A stretch of DNA of 64,000 bases from a virus. Shown one piece after another: positions 41,153 to 50,699 of the stretch. The stretch is taken from the IMG/VR virus record IMGVR_UViG_3300037583_000003, positions 1 through 64,000 of that record; one strand, given 5' to 3'. The first letter of the stretch is position 1. Each line of letters opens with the position of its first letter. Both the position numbers and the translations under genes were made by a program. Below the pieces are notes generated by a model. The model had not been told where the DNA came from and ran no database searches. It saw only the letters and a program-made list of their open reading frames with translations.

Positions 41153-43429
41153 ATGCTAGAAATACTAAGAGATGAGCTAACAACCCTAGGTGCATTTAAC
41201 TCACCCTCAAACAGGATAGTAGCTAGCTTAACAGACACAATAGCCGAAACTAACATCCCTGAGAAGGTTAAGATAACTATTGCACTATCCCACCTAACAA
41301 ACTTTGCTGGGCAATTCAGACGTAACCTAGAGTTATGGGATGGAACTCCAGTACCTATTAACAGTATCTCTTTCATATTCCTAGGTTCTGGTGGAGGTAA
41401 AGACTTATGTAACGGAGCTATCAAGAAGTGTTTCTCAGATGCATACAAACACATCAACGAAGTATTAGAAGAAGAGACTAAAGCAGAAGCAATCTCCCTA
41501 GCTACTAAAGCAGGAGAGGATTCACCTAACCTTCCACAAGTCTACAACGACTACTTAACACCAATCCCTCCACTACGTACTAGCATCACTACAGGACCTG
41601 GACTAGTTCAACTAGCTAATGACGTAAGTAAACTCCCTCTAGGCAGTACATTCGTATACTCTGGTGAGTTTGCAGACGAACTAGCCCACAATGCTAATAC
41701 AACAGAGAACATCAAGATACTATCAGAAGTCTACGATCTAGGTAACAAGGAAGCTACATACAACAAAGGTATAGAATCCAGAGCAGGTGAGATCAACGGA
41801 GCTTCTATGTCAGCACTCTTCGTTAGCTCACCTGACCAACTACTCTATGACGAGAATACAAGAAAACGTTTTATGGTTGCATTCTCCTCAAAGCTAGCTA
41901 GACGTTCTTGGTTAGCCTTCCACCCAGAAGATGTACCAGCAGAGTCTTTCTCCTCCAGCAAGAAACTTATAGCTCATGTCTTTGAGACAGAGAAACGTTC
42001 ACAAGTAGCTAGAGACAAAACTAAACTCTTAGTGGAGGACATTACTAACTTCGGTCTAGAGACTAACAACACACTCATAACTTTATCTGATGACATATTT
42101 GGTACATTCACCATATACAAAAGATACAACTACGAGCTAGTATCCAAACTACCTAACAAAGAATCTATCTACGCCCTAATCAGAACCCATCTCCAGTGGA
42201 AAGCCCTAAAACTAGCTGGAGCACTTGCATTCATGGATAGATCAGACGTTGTAGAACTAGAACACTACGTAGAAGCTATTAGATTCTGTGAGCTACTAGA
42301 CAGAGACATGGAGGCGTTTGAGACTGTACTAAACAAGTCACCTCACGAACAATTTGCAGACTACGCTAAAACAACTGTAGTACTTCACGATGACTCATCA
42401 CTGCCTTACTCAGTAATCACAGCACATGAGTTAAAAAAGAGAGGATTCCTGACAGGGGTAACAAAAACAAAACTACAAGAACTAGTTAGTTTAGCTACAG
42501 GTTATAACTTAGATGGAGTATACACGTTACATAATAACGAGACCTCTATCAGATATGAGCCTATAGTAAAAACTGATGAACTAGTAGTCTCATTCAAACC
42601 TATAGACAACTCCAGACTAAACAAAGCAATCCTGGATAACGAGCCTACCGAAGTAGTATCCAAGATCAAGCAATCAATAGCTTCAACTACGTCTACAGGT
42701 TTAGTTACAGAAGAGAGTACTTTCTCAGAACTTATTTACCTACTTCAAGGTGACTACGCCTACTCCCCCTTTAAGTTCACTAACGGTACTAGAGGTAAGG
42801 ATAACGTAGTAGGTGGAACTAAGTGGTTAGTACTTGACGTAGACAAGTCTTCCTTATCTTACGAAGAAGTTCACTTCATGTTATCTGACATTAACCACCA
42901 CGTAGCACTGTCTAGTGATCCTGCTAACGAATACAAATTCAGAGTCCTAATAGAACTAGATGCTACCGTAGAGCTACCTAATGTAGACTGGAAGATTTTC
43001 TACTCCCTAATAGCTAACGATCTAGCTATAGTAGTAGATCCATTACCCCAGTCACAGATATTCTTCAGTTACGCTGGTAGACCAACCTTATCAGTTACAG
43101 ATGCTACCCCATTAGCCGTTAGACCTTACCTAATAACCACTAGCGAAACTCTAGTAACTAAAGCTAAACCAACTGCTAGTCTATCCACTAAACAACAGTC
43201 AGCTCTCCTACAAGACAGCTTAGAGACATTCCACTACGCTTTTAACGCAGAGAACGGTAGTGGCTCTAGAAACCTAATAAGAGCAGCTTACCACTCCCAG
43301 CACTTAGGAGCTTCACTAGACGAGACACTCACATTACTGCAAGACGTAAGTAACTACTGGACTGTCCCTATGGAGGAATCTAGACTGGACAAAATACTAT
43401 CACAAGTTAGGAGATTCTATGACAACTGA
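41153..43429 (+). CDS. N4-type DNA primase (AEP-like domain at C-terminus)
   Basis: 758 residues, similar in length and position to N4 gp42. The N-terminal region has a loop FLGSGGGKDLCNGAIKKCF resembling a P-loop. The C-terminal part contains WLVLDVDKSSLSYEEVH (DxD catalytic pair of archaeo-eukaryotic primases), then VALSSDPANEYKFRVLIEL and DPLPQSQIFFSYAGRP, fitting AEP motifs II and III. It would make RNA primers for lagging-strand synthesis. Followed by Cas4-like and Sak4-like genes as in N4. Confidence 0.8.
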   Translation: MLEILRDELTTLGAFNSPSNRIVASLTDTIAETNIPEKVKITIALSHLTNFAGQFRRNLELWDGTPVPINSISFIFLGSGGGKDLCNGAIKKCFSDAYKHINEVLEEETKAEAISLATKAGEDSPNLPQVYNDYLTPIPPLRTSITTGPGLVQLANDVSKLPLGSTFVYSGEFADELAHNANTTENIKILSEVYDLGNKEATYNKGIESRAGEINGASMSALFVSSPDQLLYDENTRKRFMVAFSSKLARRSWLAFHPEDVPAESFSSSKKLIAHVFETEKRSQVARDKTKLLVEDITNFGLETNNTLITLSDDIFGTFTIYKRYNYELVSKLPNKESIYALIRTHLQWKALKLAGALAFMDRSDVVELEHYVEAIRFCELLDRDMEAFETVLNKSPHEQFADYAKTTVVLHDDSSLPYSVITAHELKKRGFLTGVTKTKLQELVSLATGYNLDGVYTLHNNETSIRYEPIVKTDELVVSFKPIDNSRLNKAILDNEPTEVVSKIKQSIASTTSTGLVTEESTFSELIYLLQGDYAYSPFKFTNGTRGKDNVVGGTKWLVLDVDKSSLSYEEVHFMLSDINHHVALSSDPANEYKFRVLIELDATVELPNVDWKIFYSLIANDLAIVVDPLPQSQIFFSYAGRPTLSVTDATPLAVRPYLITTSETLVTKAKPTASLSTKQQSALLQDSLETFHYAFNAENGSGSRNLIRAAYHSQHLGASLDETLTLLQDVSNYWTVPMEESRLDKILSQVRRFYDN

Positions 43430-43639
43430 TTCACAAATAACCATCTACACTGGAAACAACCCTACTTTCAGGTTCACTGTCTTTCCTCTGACCCTAGTAA
43501 CGTATTCACCATTAGTGATACAGGTGATTTTATCTCACAAGATCCATCACAAGACCTAGAACTACTAAACTCTGGTTTTAGTGAAGTAGTAGACAGAACT
43601 ATAGCTCTAGGTTTAGGCACATATAAAGGAAAACAATGA
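43419..43639 (+). pseudogene. Small gene split over two frames (possible frameshift)
   Basis: An ATG at 43419 opens MTTDSQITIYTGNNPTFRF in frame with a good position (inside the primase end), but this frame runs into a basic tail and stop after about 48 codons. The -1 frame from about 43482 carries a more protein-like continuation, SDPSNVFTISDTGDFISQDP ... and ends at 43639, overlapping the next start. A -1 shift near gtctttcctctg would give a single product of about 73 residues. Mutation or programmed frameshift; not decidable here. Confidence 0.4.
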
Positions 43640-44463
43640 AAGAACATGACTATTTTGGCTACAACAGCGGCAAGGGTATTATCCCTGAAGAAGACTTCCG
43701 AATCTCACCATCACAGGTATCTAGGTACTTCAGCGAAACAACTAACTGGTTTCGTGAATTCCTACTAGGTGAGGAGGGTTTCGTAGGTAACACAGCAAGC
43801 AACCTAGGTAACTGTGTACATGCAGGAGCAGAGATGTACGTTAGAGAAGGTGTTGTCCACCACAACCTAATTACAGACTTCATCACTAACCTACCAGAGG
43901 ACATAGACAAGCAACGTATCTTGACTAACTACCCTATCATGTTAGATACGCTGATCTCAGAATACCTACGTTACAACGTACCATCACAAACTGAGTTATT
44001 CCTAACCCACAAGCTAGTTGAAGGTGTATGGGTTGCTGGATCTGTAGATGCTATCAGAGGGTCTAGAATCGTAGACTACAAGACTACATCAGCACTAACA
44101 GCACCAACTAAGATCTCCAGACCCTACTGGTTTCAACAGTGTCTATACGTATGGCTAGCAAGGAAGAATGGTTATTCAATCGACTCCTTTAGTCTAGTCT
44201 TCATAACAGCACCACAAGTGGGTAGGATATCAGAGAAAACTGGTAAGCCACTAAAGGACTACCCTTCTAAGGTAACAGTGTTAACTCACCTAGTTACAGA
44301 CCTAGACATGGAGATCATAGATAACACAGTAAAACTCATAGCTGGATCTGTCAATGTATGGAAATCTAACCCTGAGCTACACTACATTTTAGCTCAAGAC
44401 TACCGTCTAAAACTTCCAGACAAACCAGTAAAATTCATAAGGAGAGCTAAATGCAAGGACTAA
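43636..44463 (+). CDS. Cas4/RecB-like PD-(D/E)XK nuclease
   Basis: 275 residues matching N4 gp43. Motifs: NLGNCVHAGAEMYVREG (helix with histidine), WVAGSVDAIRGSRIVDYKTTSA (the D...D-Y-K catalytic core) and YWFQQCLYVWLARKNGYSID (QxxxY). Cas4-like exonucleases resect DNA ends and in N4 the gene is needed for replication. No cysteine cluster for an iron-sulphur site is evident. Confidence 0.85.
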   Translation: MKEHDYFGYNSGKGIIPEEDFRISPSQVSRYFSETTNWFREFLLGEEGFVGNTASNLGNCVHAGAEMYVREGVVHHNLITDFITNLPEDIDKQRILTNYPIMLDTLISEYLRYNVPSQTELFLTHKLVEGVWVAGSVDAIRGSRIVDYKTTSALTAPTKISRPYWFQQCLYVWLARKNGYSIDSFSLVFITAPQVGRISEKTGKPLKDYPSKVTVLTHLVTDLDMEIIDNTVKLIAGSVNVWKSNPELHYILAQDYRLKLPDKPVKFIRRAKCKD

Positions 44464-44621
44464 CACACCACCCTAAAGGTTCAATGTGTATGGTTTGCTC
44501 AAACAACAAACTTGATGATTGTAAGCACCTAGATTTCCATAAGATGCCAGTCATAGAAAAGTATGACGACATAAAGGTAGTTAGGTGTACTAACTTCAAA
44601 CAAGAAAAACCACACAGGTAA
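44451..44621 (+). CDS. Small putative zinc-binding protein (56 aa)
   Basis: ATG at 44451 with AAGGAGAGCTAA upstream, overlapping the Cas4-like gene. Residues include CMVCSNN, DDCKHLDFHK and RCTN: four or more cysteines and two histidines spaced like a small zinc ribbon. Could bind nucleic acid or a protein partner of the replication machinery. Function unknown. Confidence 0.55.
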   Translation: MQGLTHHPKGSMCMVCSNNKLDDCKHLDFHKMPVIEKYDDIKVVRCTNFKQEKPHR

Positions 44622-44651
44622 ATTAACACAACCAACCAAAAGGAGTACTAT

Positions 44652-45317
44652 ATGGCAGTAAAACTGTTAATCTCAGGATTATCCAATACTGGTAAAACAA
44701 CCCTAACTAAGGACTTACAGAATGCCCTAGTTATTAACCACGATGGTAAGGACTACAGCCTTCCTATCCCACACGCTACTATCAAGGAATTCTCACTAGC
44801 ATCTGATATGGTTACATTCATTACAGACAAGATAGAAGCTTACAACAACAAGTTCGGGGATTACCCTGAAACAATTGTAATTGACTCAGCTAGTAGGGTC
44901 TTCAACAGCCTCTATGATGCATGTATTGGAAAATACTCAGGTTTTGACGTCTACACTACCCTAGACAAAGAAATAAAGGAGTTTATTAACTTCCTTGAGT
45001 TGTCTTTATTAGAATCAGACATCAACCTAGTTATCATTAGTCACGCAATATTTGACGATAAAACCAACAGGTTCATCCAAGTAGGTAAAGGTAACTTCAG
45101 TAAGACAGGTGGATTCACATCTATTGTAGACGAAGCTATATTCATTGATGTAAATGGTACTAAACGTACAATCTACTATCGTGAACCTAAGTACTCAGCT
45201 AGAACATTCATTGACGAATTACCTGATAAATGCAAGGCATCAGAATTCAACTTACAAAACCATTTAGACTTATTAACCAAAAGTAGCAATTCAGCTGCGG
45301 AATACGAACTTCAATAA
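44652..45317 (+). CDS. Sak4-like RecA-fold ATPase (N4 gp44-like)
   Basis: Walker A SGLSNTGKTTLTKDL near the N-terminus, Walker B-like ETIVIDSASRVF and VIISHA, as in phage Sak4/RecA-like single-strand annealing or recombination ATPases. 221 residues. Directly followed by a putative SSB, its usual partner. Ribosome binding site AAGGAG. Confidence 0.8.
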   Translation: MAVKLLISGLSNTGKTTLTKDLQNALVINHDGKDYSLPIPHATIKEFSLASDMVTFITDKIEAYNNKFGDYPETIVIDSASRVFNSLYDACIGKYSGFDVYTTLDKEIKEFINFLELSLLESDINLVIISHAIFDDKTNRFIQVGKGNFSKTGGFTSIVDEAIFIDVNGTKRTIYYREPKYSARTFIDELPDKCKASEFNLQNHLDLLTKSSNSAAEYELQ

Positions 45318-45330
45318 CAGGAATAACAAC

Positions 45331-46020
45331 ATGCAAACTAAAATCTCAACATCAGCAGACACAATCGAAGAAACAACAGGTGCTAACTTTATTGGTAGTT
45401 CTGGGGTATACCCAATCCATATTAACTTCGCCAACTTAACTCCTAGTAACACCAACGGTAGTAAAGCAGAGCAAGTAAACTTCAATATCGACTACAACGG
45501 AAACTCACAAGTACTGTACGGTCCATACGTACAGAAAAAAGATGGTAACGTTAACGAAATCGGATACGGTTTACTAGTAAAACTAGGCGTTATCGCTGGG
45601 ATGGTAGATGGTGATGACTTCCAATTCTCAGAAGAAACTCACCCTGTAGGGAAGGATAACAAACAAACAGACTTCACCGTTATCGACCAATTGTCAGACT
45701 TTTCTGTGTACGTACACGTCCAAGAAGAATACTCACGATACGAAGGCAAAATCAGACAAAACTTAGTCATTAAGGCTTTCTTTGATGAAAATGGAGCTTC
45801 AGCTGAAGAGTTAGTAAATGACGCAGAAATCGGAGCAAGGTTTGCACTTGTAGAAGAGAAGTATGCCAACAACATCACCTACAAAGATGACTTGACAGAA
45901 GATGACATCAAGAAGTGGATTGCAGGTGGTCGTGGTAAGAACTCAGCCACAGACACAGCTACAGCTACAGCCACAGCTAAAAAACCAGCACGAGCTAGCT
46001 TCAAGAGAAACACTAACTAG
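45331..46020 (+). CDS. Putative single-stranded DNA-binding protein (N4 gp45-like)
   Basis: 229 residues with YPIHINFANLTPSNT and a strand-rich middle (GYGLLVKLGVIAG, QLSDFSVYVHVQEE, YEGKIRQNLVIKAFF) and a low-complexity alanine/threonine-rich tail ending in basic residues. The assignment rests mainly on position after the Sak4-like ATPase, as in N4. The acidic tip typical of bacterial SSB is missing, although the N4 protein also differs from it. Confidence 0.58.
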   Translation: MQTKISTSADTIEETTGANFIGSSGVYPIHINFANLTPSNTNGSKAEQVNFNIDYNGNSQVLYGPYVQKKDGNVNEIGYGLLVKLGVIAGMVDGDDFQFSEETHPVGKDNKQTDFTVIDQLSDFSVYVHVQEEYSRYEGKIRQNLVIKAFFDENGASAEELVNDAEIGARFALVEEKYANNITYKDDLTEDDIKKWIAGGRGKNSATDTATATATAKKPARASFKRNTN

Positions 46021-46030
46021 CAGTTAAACT

Positions 46031-46054
46031 AAGTCTACTTTAGCGAGTAGGCTT
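46031..46054 (+). terminator. Possible terminator hairpin after the SSB gene
   Basis: aagtctac / gtaggctt pairs over eight bases (one GU) around loop tttagcga, followed by acctttaac. Weak U-tract, so moderate doubt. Confidence 0.35.
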
Positions 46055-46088
46055 ACCTTTAACAACTACATCAGGAACTAGTTTTAAC

Positions 46089-47522
46089 ATGAGCACAACT
46101 TCAGAACAACAAGCACCAATAGATTATCTACTAAAGCATGAAGGTCTAGTAATGGTTAACGCTATAGCTGGATCAGGAAAAACCCACCTACTAGTAGAAG
46201 CATCTAAGCAACTCCCTGTACAGAAAGCGTTATACCTAGCATACACCAAGTCAATAGCTACGGAGGCATCACGAAAGTTCCCCTCAGCTACAGTAGAGTG
46301 TAGAACTACACACTCTCTAGCTTACCAAAGAACTGTGAACCTACTAGGCTTAAAGCTAGGCTACTTCAACTACAAGGCTATCAAAGACCGTATCACATAC
46401 GAAGACAAACTTACAGTGATAAGCCACGTTGAGAAGTTTTGTCTATCAAAACACCTAGACTTCGACAGCTACACAGAAGAGTACCAAATAGACCCAGGGT
46501 TAGCAGACATAGCAGTCAAACACCTTGACTACATGTACTCTGCTAAAATAGATTGTACTCACTACTTCTACCTGAAGGTATTCCACCAACTACTAGCATC
46601 TGGTCACATTGTATACGATGAACTAGACCTATTAATGTTAGACGAAGCTGGTGACCTAAACGAGGTAACTCTAGAGATCTTCCTACTACTACCCGCTAAA
46701 CGTAAGATAGCTGTAGGTGACAAACATCAAAACATCTTTAGCTTCAACCACACAGTTAACGCTTTCAAACTACTAGAAGGTCAAGGAAAGGAGTTTAGCT
46801 TAACCAAATCTTGGAGAGTATCTTCACACATAGCTAACGACATCCAACGATTCTGTAGTACCTACATGGATTCCAACATGGAGTTCTCTGGTATCACCTA
46901 TAGCAACCTTAATTTAATAGAGTCTAAAGGTTACATAACCAGAACTAACTCTGCCCTCATTGGTAAGATGATCGAGCTAAACGCTAGCAACACACCTTAT
47001 GCCCTAGTAAGACCAGCCTCAGCTATATTCAAAACAGCACTAATGGTTTGCTACTTCAAGAAAGGTGGCGAGATCAAGGACAAGGAATACAGTCACCTAC
47101 AAGAAGAACTAAACGATTGGTACAAAACCAACCCAACAGGTTCTTATGGTAAGCTACTGACCTACTTAAAGATACAACACTCCGACGACATAGGGTTAAC
47201 TACTGCATTATCCGTGGTACTAACCCATACCTCCAGTGCTGTAATCGAAGCACACAAAATAGCTAAGTCCCATGAGAAGTCTCACTGCAACTACATCCTA
47301 GCTACCGCTCACTCTGTCAAAGGACTAGAAATGGATGAAGTTTACATAGCAGATGACCTAAACAGCTCAGTAGAAGACCTTCTACCAGAACTCATTGGTA
47401 ACCCAAACTACGTTAAGGATCAAGAGGAGATTGACTCACTTAATCTATACTACGTAGCTTGCTCAAGAGCACGTAAGAACCTAGTTAATGCAATCCACCT
47501 AACAAACTTAAAGGAACTCTAA
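46089..47522 (+). CDS. SF1 (UvrD/Rep-like) DNA helicase
   Basis: 477 residues. Walker A GLVMVNAIAGSGKTHLL, motif Ia region, LLMLDEAGDLNEV (Walker B), AVGDKHQNIFSF (motif III), YILATAHSVKGLEMDEVYI (motif V) and LYYVACSRARKNLV (motif VI). It probably unwinds the replication fork ahead of the split DNA polymerase next door. The next gene starts inside its stop (TAATG). Confidence 0.88.
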   Translation: MSTTSEQQAPIDYLLKHEGLVMVNAIAGSGKTHLLVEASKQLPVQKALYLAYTKSIATEASRKFPSATVECRTTHSLAYQRTVNLLGLKLGYFNYKAIKDRITYEDKLTVISHVEKFCLSKHLDFDSYTEEYQIDPGLADIAVKHLDYMYSAKIDCTHYFYLKVFHQLLASGHIVYDELDLLMLDEAGDLNEVTLEIFLLLPAKRKIAVGDKHQNIFSFNHTVNAFKLLEGQGKEFSLTKSWRVSSHIANDIQRFCSTYMDSNMEFSGITYSNLNLIESKGYITRTNSALIGKMIELNASNTPYALVRPASAIFKTALMVCYFKKGGEIKDKEYSHLQEELNDWYKTNPTGSYGKLLTYLKIQHSDDIGLTTALSVVLTHTSSAVIEAHKIAKSHEKSHCNYILATAHSVKGLEMDEVYIADDLNSSVEDLLPELIGNPNYVKDQEEIDSLNLYYVACSRARKNLVNAIHLTNLKEL

Positions 47523-47749
47523 TGAAAACTTGCAAACGTAAGTACCTAAAACATGAAAAGAGATGGGAGTACAAAGCCACCGACAAGAATGGTTATACTT
47601 TCTACTACACAGAAAAACCAATTACTGTGTATTACAACCTAGGTGTATGGCACTGTGAAAATGGTATCTATTCCCCTATAGGTATTTCTAATAAAGTAGC
47701 TTCAGGTAAAAAAGATTGGGAAAAATCACTCAGAAAAATTAAGGACTAA
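47522..47749 (+). CDS. KRKY family small protein, copy 1 (75 aa)
   Basis: Begins MKTCKRKYLKHEKRWEYKATD and ends KKDWEKSLRKIKD. Two more copies (48411 and 48665) share this start and end. Middle parts vary. Basic, probably nucleic-acid binding; no known domain. This copy sits between the helicase and the exonuclease genes. Confidence 0.65.
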   Translation: MKTCKRKYLKHEKRWEYKATDKNGYTFYYTEKPITVYYNLGVWHCENGIYSPIGISNKVASGKKDWEKSLRKIKD

Positions 47750-47751
47750 CT

Positions 47752-48414
47752 ATGGATCAACTAGTCAAAGTCAGCTACGAGAGTACTTCAGACCTAACTG
47801 TAGCTCGTAGGTGGTTAAAGGAACTAAACTCCTTCTCTACCATAGCTTGTGACTTAGAAACCTCTACAAGGTACTCAGACGAGGACAGAGTTGAGCTACT
47901 AGCTACATCGCTAGACGAGTCCCTACCCAAGCAAGTTAGACGTGCAGCTAAAGCTAAACTGCACTCTTCAGCACTAAGCCATCCAATGCACACAGTACTA
48001 ACTCACTTCCAAGTAGCATGGAACGAAGAAGAAGCAAAAGTATTCATACTCGACAGTGTAGAAATCACAGAACTAATCCTAAACTTCATAGTCACAACTA
48101 AAGTAAAACAGATATGGCATAACTACTCTTTTGATGGTAAGCATATCTATTTCTATACACTAAGACACCCTATAGACTTCGAGGATAGCCAGATACTAGC
48201 TAAAACACTAGCTAACCACGTAGACATACAACATGCTACAACAGGGCTAAAGGAACTAGCTGGTTGTGCTTATGGAGCTTGGAGTGTGTCTGATGAGTTA
48301 TTCCACTTCGATAACCTAAATGACCCTAAGCTACTACTCTACGCTGCAACAGACCCATGTGCAACTATGTGGATATGGAATGTAATGCAACACAACTTAA
48401 AGGAATCACAATGA
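47752..48414 (+). CDS. DNA polymerase 3'-5' exonuclease domain as a separate protein
   Basis: 220 residues equal to the N-terminal proofreading domain of a family-A polymerase: TIACDLETSTRYS (Exo I DxE), WHNYSFDGKHIYF (Exo II NxxxD) and LLYAATDPCATMWIW (Exo III YxxxD). In N4 gp39 this domain is part of one 869-residue polymerase. Here the gene stops after the domain and two KRKY genes separate it from the polymerase gene at 48895. The two parts would have to meet as subunits. Confidence 0.82.
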   Translation: MDQLVKVSYESTSDLTVARRWLKELNSFSTIACDLETSTRYSDEDRVELLATSLDESLPKQVRRAAKAKLHSSALSHPMHTVLTHFQVAWNEEEAKVFILDSVEITELILNFIVTTKVKQIWHNYSFDGKHIYFYTLRHPIDFEDSQILAKTLANHVDIQHATTGLKELAGCAYGAWSVSDELFHFDNLNDPKLLLYAATDPCATMWIWNVMQHNLKESQ

Positions 48415-48662
48415 AAACTTGCAAACGTAAATACCACAAACATGAGTTAGTGTGGAATTACAAGTCTACTGATAAGGATGGTAGCGTTTTCTACTTTAAA
48501 GAAAAACCACATATAGCCACTTGCGCTTCAAGATTTTGGAGTAGTGAGTTTTCTTCCCACTTTCCTTCAGGTTTCATTGACTCCATCCGTGTAGGTTTAT
48601 CCTACAAGGTAGTGTCAGGTAAGAAAGATTGGAAGAAATCATTAAGAAAAATTAAGGACTAG
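48411..48662 (+). CDS. KRKY family small protein, copy 2 (83 aa)
   Basis: Starts with MKTCKRKYHKHELVWNYKSTDK at an ATGA overlap with the exonuclease stop and ends GKKDWKKSLRKIKD, like copies 1 and 3, with a longer middle loop (FWSSEFSSHFPSGFIDSIRVG). One of two copies inserted between the polymerase domains. Confidence 0.65.
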   Translation: MKTCKRKYHKHELVWNYKSTDKDGSVFYFKEKPHIATCASRFWSSEFSSHFPSGFIDSIRVGLSYKVVSGKKDWKKSLRKIKD

Positions 48663-48664
48663 TT

Positions 48665-48892
48665 ATGAAAACTTGCAAACGCAAATATTTAAAACAAGAG
48701 ACTATCTGGAACTACAAAGCTACTGATCCCAACGGTTACATTTTCTACTACGTGAGAGAACCAGTCATTACTGATTACGATCCGGATATATGGGATTGTG
48801 GGTTTGGTAGCTATTCCTCTGCAGGCTTGTCCAAGAAAGTAGCTTCAGGTAAGAAAGACTGGACTGAATCACTCAGGAGAATTGTAGACTAA
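48665..48892 (+). CDS. KRKY family small protein, copy 3 (75 aa)
   Basis: MKTCKRKYLKQETIWNYKATDP ... KKDWTESLRRIVD. Two bases after copy 2 and two bases before the polymerase gene. The three copies are similar enough for recombination between them, which could have created the insertion that splits the polymerase. Confidence 0.65.
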   Translation: MKTCKRKYLKQETIWNYKATDPNGYIFYYVREPVITDYDPDIWDCGFGSYSSAGLSKKVASGKKDWTESLRRIVD

Positions 48893-48894
48893 CT

Positions 48895-49952
48895 ATGAAA
48901 CCTAAATACCTTAACCCTACAACATCAGACCCTCATTCACCTTGGGACTTACTACCTGCTCCTAACCCAAAGGACTCAACCTATCCAGATGACTTCTTCT
49001 ACAAACAAGTAGCTAAGCACCTACTTAAGGACACTGTACGTATGATGGACAATGGTCTACATATAGACATGGACAAGGTTGAGGCACTAGAGGAAACCTT
49101 AATCGAGGTACTAGCTTCAGTATCTACTAGATTAGAAGATAACAAGACCATTCGTAATTTCCTTGTACTTCGTCATGCAGATCTAAAACTAGACTACGTA
49201 GCTGACAGAAAAACTAAACTAAGAGAACCTAGCTACTACACTAAAGAGTTTAAACACAAGGATATGGTACACCGTAGCTACTTTATGAGAGAGTTCCTAT
49301 TAAGAACTAGTATAGACCCTCCAGAAGAACTACTACCTACTGGTATACCTAAGTGGTCAGCTAACGAGGTAAAGAAACTCCAAGGAAAATACCCAATACT
49401 ACAGAAGCTACTACTTGGAACATTACCCCTAACAAACGTTGACGTTATAACAGCTATGTCCAGGTTAGACAAAGATAAGTCTGACATGTACAACGTAAAG
49501 TACCTAGAGCAGATCAAACAGTTACCTGTAGAATTCCCTAAGTTCAATCCAGGTAGCACACTTCAACTACAAAAACTATTTAACTACCTAGGCATTGAGT
49601 CAGAGTCATTCTCCAAGAAGACTGGTTTAGCTAGTTGGGACAGAAAGCAAGTTGAGCGAGTTAACAAACTAACCAACAAACCAGATGTAACTAACTTCAC
49701 TCAAGCCTTCATAGATCACTCATATGCAGCCATAGTTAAGAATAACTTCATAGAGGGATTCTACAACTACAGCATAGACGGTAGATTGTACGGGACTGTA
49801 AAACTCCTAGGAGCTAAGTCAGGTAGACCTACATCAGCTAACCCTAACATGTTGAATTTCCCTTCATCAGGATCTATATTCTCCAAACCTATAAAGGAGT
49901 GTTTCACAGCACCACATGGTTTTGTTATAGGAGCTATAGATTACGCCGCCCT
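48895..49952 (+). CDS. Family-A DNA polymerase, exon 1
   Basis: Polymerase (non-exonuclease) part of an N4 gp39-like replicative polymerase. Residues 1-300 are the thumb and fingers approach; GTVKLLGAKSGRPTSANPNM and GFVIGAIDYAAL form the start of motif A, where intron 1 interrupts a leucine codon. Without splicing, reading continues ten codons further to a stop at 49986. Joined to exon 2 it reads DYAAL-EDRVIANLSGDK, the expected continuation. The full polymerase needs the exonuclease from a separate gene. Confidence 0.82.
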
Positions 49953-50442
49953 TAATATATCGGGGGTCTTACCTAGTAACAGGTGAGTAATAATGGAATT
50001 TAATTGCTGGAACGCTAAGGGGAAACCTAAGCCAATCAGCAGCGAAAGATAGTTAATTTAATAGTCCCGTAATCGTACTTAGACTATACTTTAATCAATA
50101 AAGGAGACTGTATGAAAATGTACAATTACGCTTACATAGAATGTAAGGATTACATGAAAATAGTTATCACAAAGTTAGACGACGACTCTTTCTACAAAGA
50201 GGGTTACTGTGATAACGACGTAAAACCACAAGTAAAAGCTACTGGTGTAAGATACGCAAATACTGGGTACTTATACCTGGCACGAAAAATTAACTGGACG
50301 CGTTCAGAGACTATCTACGCACGTAGAGTAGGCTTCAAGTGAAGTCGAAACAGTTCCTACCCTATCCTACACGGAGGGTAAAGATATAGTCCGATACCAC
50401 AATAAATTGTGGAGTAGTCTAACGAACTACATAACATATAAG
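49953..50442 (+). mobile_element. Group I intron 1 in the DNA polymerase gene
   Basis: Interrupts motif A. Core signatures: aattgctggaac...ggggaaacc, aatcagcagcgaaaga and aaagatatagtccg (S element). The predicted 5' site follows a T of the leucine codon and the 3' site follows a G, restoring CTC and the EDRV reading frame; the exon starts cga pair with the intron guide. It contains a small open frame at 50112-50342. Boundaries are good but not experimentally proven. Confidence 0.8.
50112..50342 (+). CDS. Small open frame inside intron 1 (76 aa)
   Basis: MKMYNYAYIECKDYMKIVITKL... with AAAGGAGACTG upstream, so it looks translated. No homing-endonuclease motif is visible; it may be a remnant or a novel intron-encoded protein. 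Lysine- and tyrosine-rich. Confidence 0.45.
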   Translation: MKMYNYAYIECKDYMKIVITKLDDDSFYKEGYCDNDVKPQVKATGVRYANTGYLYLARKINWTRSETIYARRVGFK

Positions 50443-50699
50443 CGAAGATCGTGTAATAGCTAACCTATCTGGTGACAAAAACAAACTTGGTATATTCACT
50501 CAAGGGCTAGATGGTCATTCACTAGCTGCCTGTTACTATGTACCAGACAGAGTAGCCGTTATTCTAGGTATTACAACCAAAGAACTACTAGATGACATAA
50601 CTAAGGCATCTAGATTACTAAAGAAGCTTGTAGACGACAAAGTACCTGCTGCTGTAAAAATCAGAGGGTTCTTTAAAGCAACAAGCTTCGCATTAGCGT
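50443..50699 (+). CDS. Family-A DNA polymerase, exon 2
   Basis: About 86 codons: EDRVIANLSGDKNKLGIFTQG, LDGHSLAACYYV and IRGFFKATSFALA. The last block is the start of motif B (R-x3-K-x7-YG); intron 2 interrupts it before the expected YG. The exon has no start codon of its own and only makes sense after splicing. Confidence 0.72.

Noticed and set aside
50112-50342. Homing endonuclease in intron 1
   Set aside because: No HNH, GIY-YIG or LAGLIDADG motif can be seen; listed only as a small intron open frame.
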